A stretch of 64,000 bases of DNA from an uncultured Candidatus Saccharibacteria bacterium (GTDB lineage: Bacteria > Patescibacteriota > Saccharimonadia > Saccharimonadales > Saccharimonadaceae): the NCBI GenBank assembly GCA_947570505.1, contig CANOTH010000001.1, forward strand, positions 53,941-117,940, in the 5' to 3' direction. A model generated the notes under the pieces. That model was given only the letters and a program-made list of their open reading frames with translations. It was not told the origin of the DNA and did not search any database. Below are positions 60,858-64,000 of this stretch, piece by piece. A program made the position numbers and the translations under genes. Position 1 is the first letter of the stretch. Each line of letters begins with the position of its first letter.

Positions 60858-61305
60858 TATAAATTGAAAGGTAAAATGCCCGCATAGTCTTTGGAGAAAT
60901 TTTTACATTACCACGCTCATCCTCACTTAAGTCGGAACGCGCTTCTTTCCATGGTTTTTCTGTGTGAGATAGAGCTTCTAGAGCATTACCGCTCTGTTCT
61001 CCATAGGTAGCCCAAACGGTTTCGAGCAATTCTTCTACATCTTTCGGGAAAATTGGCGCTTTCTCCACCTTTGGAATGTCGTTCCAGCCTTTAGACTTAT
61101 ATTTTTGATACAATGTCGGTGAAACCGGACCATGAACCCAGGCCTCAAACTCGCTATCGACAACAATCGGTTTATCCATTAAAGCGTAACCCCAAGCCAC
61201 AGCATAATAGCACAGCTTCTGGAGTTTCTTTTGCGTCATTGGCTCTTTTGCCAAAAACCAATTAGCCAAGTCCTCGATGGTTCGTTTGTCATCTGCGTTT
61301 CCCAT
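60841..61305 (-). CDS. DUF4065 (Panacea/SocA-like) antitoxin-type protein
   Basis: The 154-aa protein matches the Panacea domain: LANWFLAKEPMTQKKLQKLC, then YYAVAWGYALM and EFEAWVHGPVSPTLYQKYKS. Panacea proteins neutralise very diverse toxins encoded beside them. It has AGGA before the ATG and TATAAT about 25 bp upstream. It is upstream of, and overlapping with, the 160-aa candidate toxin gene. Confidence 0.82.
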   Translation of the reverse strand: MGNADDKRTIEDLANWFLAKEPMTQKKLQKLCYYAVAWGYALMDKPIVVDSEFEAWVHGPVSPTLYQKYKSKGWNDIPKVEKAPIFPKDVEELLETVWATYGEQSGNALEALSHTEKPWKEARSDLSEDERGNVKISPKTMRAFYLSIYSGDDK

Positions 61306-61537
61306 ATTTTTCCTATTCCGCTTATTGTATCATATTATAATGATTTTGTAAAGCAGAATTTTACCTCCTTAACCTTACTTCTATTTTAACATAAGCATTA
61401 TAAAAGGCAAATCTTTTGGTGGGTGCAGGAATAGTATAATAAGCTTAAACAACCACTGAGGCGAAAAGAGTCGGCTAGGAGAGTAGAGTCACTCAGATTC
61501 TTATAAGATAACTGTTATTGGATGCTAAAATGATAAT

Positions 61538-62578
61538 ATGACAGAGAAAACAAAATCTAACCATCACACAGTACCACAATTTTACATGAAAGGATTCTTG
61601 GATAAAAGGATTGGCAAAATTGCCGTTCTCAATAAGGAGAGCAAAAATATTTCGTACCAAGCCGTACGGAATACCGCTGGAGTAGCTGGATTCTACAACA
61701 TTCTTAGTAACTCTGGAGAAGAGATCGATGCCATTGAGAATCTATATAGTCAAACTGAAGATGAAGCGGCTAGGATTACGAGGTGCATAGTAAAAAATGC
61801 TTTTATTCCTCCGCCAGGCCACAAATACAGAGAGACACTGTCGCGATATTTATCTATGCAGTTTTTCAGAACCATAAAATCTCGCCGGCGTGAGCAACTT
61901 ATTAGCGATTACTGCACAAAAAGCTTGCTGATCGAAAAAATAAAAGAAAAAGACGCAAACACCTTAACGAAAACTCAGCGCGATTTCTTAGAATATCCAC
62001 ATCAAATTGGAGAGTTCACATTGTCACAAGATTCGGCGACGATACTGGAGATAAACATGGCTAAGGAGTATTATTTCCTTTTTTATGAGCGACCATGGTC
62101 TCTGCTATGCTACAACAAGCCCAGTTTGCTTACTAGTGATAATCCGATAGTGCTGTGTCCTTATCCAAGCTCCAAAAATAACGGCCTACTTACTGCGGCC
62201 GAGATCTGGTTCCCGATAGATTCGCGCCATCTTCTTATACTGGGCGACTTGTCCAATAGGGAAAATATAAAGTATGAAGGCCTAACAGTTAGAGATAATG
62301 AAACCAATAAGGTCCTTATGGATAGGGCAAGGCGAAATGCTAATAGTCTTCAGGCCAACCAAAGCTATATGGAGCTGTTTGGACAAAAAGAACTACTTGA
62401 AGAACAAAAGGACAACTGCCCTGCACCAGCGTCTCCGATCAGTTTCCATGATAGAAATGTGTGCACTGCCTTAGAAGAATATTATGATACAGCAAAAATG
62501 GACTTGAAGCCTAAATCGGGGTATGGCGTGCCAATAGAAGAAATGTTTAAGAAGCACACGCCGCCAATCAAGAACTGA
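61538..62578 (+). CDS. DUF4238 protein
   Basis: The 346-aa protein starts KSNHHTVPQFYMKGFLD, the hallmark of DUF4238. NTAGVAGFYNI and the later LLTSDNPIVLCP also fit that family. The function is unknown; members are frequent in defence and mobile regions. It is leaderless (TAAAAT, 6 bp, ATG). It is the last gene before the right border of the island. A second, weaker DUF4238-like gene lies at 331. Confidence 0.85.
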   Translation: MTEKTKSNHHTVPQFYMKGFLDKRIGKIAVLNKESKNISYQAVRNTAGVAGFYNILSNSGEEIDAIENLYSQTEDEAARITRCIVKNAFIPPPGHKYRETLSRYLSMQFFRTIKSRRREQLISDYCTKSLLIEKIKEKDANTLTKTQRDFLEYPHQIGEFTLSQDSATILEINMAKEYYFLFYERPWSLLCYNKPSLLTSDNPIVLCPYPSSKNNGLLTAAEIWFPIDSRHLLILGDLSNRENIKYEGLTVRDNETNKVLMDRARRNANSLQANQSYMELFGQKELLEEQKDNCPAPASPISFHDRNVCTALEEYYDTAKMDLKPKSGYGVPIEEMFKKHTPPIKN

Positions 62579-63031
62579 ATAAACCGCCCCGAAGCAAAGA
62601 TTTCGAAGTAAAACTTAATTAGAAATTAAGACGTATCTGGACCATTCAGCACAGTGAGAATGTGAGGACTCAGGGTGGTCGCCAAAATATGGGGGAGGGG
62701 GTATTAGTTTTGGCCTGCTCACCAAAAGGAAAATTCGCCAAAAATAAAAAACACAAAGCAAAAAGCATGCTATTATAGAGGTAGGATGTTTTTGGGCTTA
62801 ATCAATGCTCGCCAAAAAACATAAGAAACTTAACTCCCCTGCAATCGAGACTGCACCATATAGCTTCTTATCAAACCTGTGTGCTCGTCTCCACCGATCT
62901 TCCTCGATATGGTCAGATCGAACTAGCCTATTTGCGTCAGTTTCCGCTCCTCTCAGAGTTGGTAGCTCTTATGCCTGCTTGTTCTCTCTACCTGCGCTCC
63001 TGTGAGATTGGCGTGCACTGAGCGATCAACA
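62579..63031 (+). other. Gene-poor border stretch with a possible small transcript
   Basis: No convincing protein is seen. A 66-codon frame at 62805 lacks a ribosome site and looks random. TATTAT at 62772-62777 could start a transcript of about 250-300 nt ending at the strong terminator at 63032-63075, so a small RNA is possible. Short runs of CGCCAAAAA recur at 60233, 62682, 62736 and 62810. Confidence 0.3.
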
Positions 63032-63075
63032 CCCCCTAGAGCAAGTTCCAGAGCCACTAGGGGGATTTCTTTTTG
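63032..63075 (+). terminator. Strong Rho-independent terminator
   Basis: CCCCCTAG and CTAGGGGG pair around a 17-nt loop, followed by ATTTCTTTTT. No protein gene directly upstream explains it. Confidence 0.75.
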
Positions 63076-63244
63076 GCGATTTTTCGACGTTTTAAGGAGT
63101 TTTTGTGTTATAATTAGAGCAGGCGTACCGCAGACTGGTTTACGAACTAGTCTTTTACCGGTGGTAATAGCTTGCCAGTGGCGAAACAGAGATAATGTGT
63201 TTAACTCTGAAGAACTCCGTGGCAATCTCGTTCCATTTCGATTC

Positions 63245-63350
63245 GATGAGGTACCCCATATCGTTCAAATTAGCGCCAGAAGGTGCTTTTCTGATGGTAT
63301 TTATAGAGAAGAGAGGGCTAATTTCGTTGGTTCCACACTTTTTGTTCTTA
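63245..63350 (-). pseudogene. 3' remnant of a second serine recombinase
   Basis: The minus strand encodes KNKKCGTNEISPLFSINTIR and then KAPSGANLNDMGY, in frame and colinear with the end of the intact recombinase at 51615-51715 (KNKKCGTDKISPLFSIKIIK, then KASNDANLNNMG). The nucleotide match is gap-free over about 100 bp with roughly four of five bases equal (hand count). The rest of this gene is absent. It lies next to cassette 6 and forms the right-hand copy of a direct repeat bordering the island. Confidence 0.85.
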
Positions 63351-63358
63351 AAAGTGTT

Positions 63359-63575
63359 ACTTCGTCCGTAGCGGGATTATTTTTCTCGACGAAGGCGCCT
63401 TAATGCATATTGGAACTGATGGCTATTTATGGTCTAAATCGGCAGGAGAGTATTCATCATCGCCTGGCTGGTCATCTGCCCTTCATCTTGGATTTGGAGG
63501 GGCAAAAATAAATCCATCCAGTGGCCCCAATTATCGTCGTAATGGTTTCCCCGTCCGCTGTTTGGTATACTAGTT
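63359..63575 (+). repeat. Silent variable-domain cassette 6
   Basis: It begins ACTTCGTCCGTAGCGGG and ends GGTTTCCCCGTCCGCTGTTT-GGTATACTAGTT. The frame is open between them (RSGIIFLDEGALMHIGTDGY ... YRRNGFPVRCLVY). The middle is very different from the other copies, keeping only GAL, a tryptophan-serine pair, YSSSP and PSSGPN. It starts 9 bp after the recombinase remnant. Confidence 0.8.
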
Positions 63576-63613
63576 CGGCAATACGGGAATTCTGCGCAAG
63601 CTGGTCAATGTCA

Positions 63614-63626
63614 CGGAACCGACGAG
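63614..63626 (-). repeat. 13-bp copy of the tRNA-Asp 3' end
   Basis: CGGAACCGACGAG equals 63738-63750, which is the acceptor/T-stem end of the tRNA-Asp gene. It may be a trace of an old insertion at that tRNA. Confidence 0.4.
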
Positions 63627-63734
63627 GCAAAAATCCGCGCCCTGGCTCCTACGGAGCTGGGGGGATAACGAACTAAGACGAACTGATTCCCGTTTACCCA
63701 TAGAAAAAACTCGACAAAAGTCGAGGCCTTTCTA

Positions 63735-63811
63735 TGGCGGAACCGACGAGACTCGAACCCGCGACCTTCGCCGTGACAGGGCGACGCTCTAACCAACTGA
63801 GCTACGATTCC
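63735..63811 (-). tRNA. tRNA-Asp(GTC)
   Basis: Acceptor GGAATCG pairs with CGGTTCC (with a wobble pair). The anticodon arm is TCGCC-CTGTCAC-GGCGA (GTC), the T arm contains GGTTCGAGTC, and CCA is encoded. Confidence 0.95.
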
Positions 63812-63943
63812 ATTGCTCTTTATTATACCGTGTCGATGTATAAAATGCAAGGGGTGAATTTGAGATTTTTTGAGGTGTAGTGACAACCGGTGAATTAACA
63901 TCTTTTTGTCGCAGATGAGTTTCTGTGATAAAATGTAGTTATT

Positions 63944-64000
63944 CTGGGTGTGGCGCAGCTGGTAGCGCGCGCGGTTCGGGACTGCGAGGTCGTCGGTTCA
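63944..64000 (+). tRNA. tRNA-Pro(CGG), cut by the window end
   Basis: CTGGGTG acceptor strand, TGGCGCAGC D-arm start and anticodon loop TTCGGGA (CGG) are present. The T arm begins GTCGGTTCA at the window edge. TATAAT-like sequence (GATAAAAT) lies just upstream. Confidence 0.9.

Noticed and set aside
62805..63005. 66-aa protein at the island border
   Set aside because: Composition (many Ser, Leu, Arg) and lack of a ribosome site look like chance; a small RNA is at least as likely.
63002..63403. 133-codon plus-strand frame
   Set aside because: It crosses the terminator and is antisense to the recombinase remnant; artefact.

Overview
The window looks like a chromosome segment of a Candidate Phyla Radiation bacterium, most likely Candidatus Saccharibacteria (TM7). 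I infer this from the moderately AT-rich sequence, the small compact core genes (TilS 297 aa, RecX with a long acidic extension), the four-pilin type IV operon next to a DivIC-like protein, the CPR-style giant VirB6/TrbL-like membrane protein, an LPXTG surface protein, and the agmatine deiminase operon. No rRNA is present, so the assignment is an inference from gene content.

Layout. 1-2.2 kb is the edge of an accessory island: a C5-methyltransferase fragment with a stop at codon 2, a DUF4238-like protein, a NYN nuclease, and a tRNA-Arg gene that has lost its 3' half. 2.2-8.3 kb holds a TetR regulator, a divergent MMPL exporter with its YhgE-like partner, and an ABC-F ATPase. 8.3-31 kb is mostly housekeeping: MurB, FolD, LepA, TilS, VanY, GalU, an XRE-MurA fusion, RecA-RecX, GpmI, agmatine catabolism (putrescine carbamoyltransferase, antiporter, agmatine deiminase) and RuvB. 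It is interrupted by intergenic gene-fragment cassettes and by copies of a short palindromic repeat. 31-35 kb holds a type II restriction system (HNH nuclease plus two C5 methyltransferases sharing a 126-bp identical stretch) and rubrerythrin. 35-51 kb is a cell-surface region: pilins, DivIC, T4SS-like proteins, an LPXTG adhesin, and two secreted or regulatory unknowns with near-identical promoters. 51.5-63.4 kb is a mobile island at tRNA-His. It carries a large serine recombinase, a small structured RNA gene, a type III restriction system, a Panacea-type toxin-antitoxin pair and a DUF4238 protein, and it is bounded on the right by the 3' remnant of a second recombinase. The window ends in tRNA-Asp and tRNA-Pro.

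Most interesting. Six promoterless, start-less cassettes of about 190-217 bp (8.6, 8.9, 9.2, 12.7, 15.7 and 63.4 kb, both strands) encode versions of one lectin-like C-terminal domain (ends GFPVRC, FISUMP/C-type-lectin style). They have nearly constant nucleotide ends and a divergent but open middle. This looks like a dispersed silent repertoire for diversifying a surface protein. Other strong signals are widespread leaderless genes (TATAAT 6-8 nt before ATG), a palindromic element that sits inside genes in frame, and a precisely bounded structured RNA inside the restriction island.

All calls come from reading the sequence and recalling families. No searches, folding or alignments were run.
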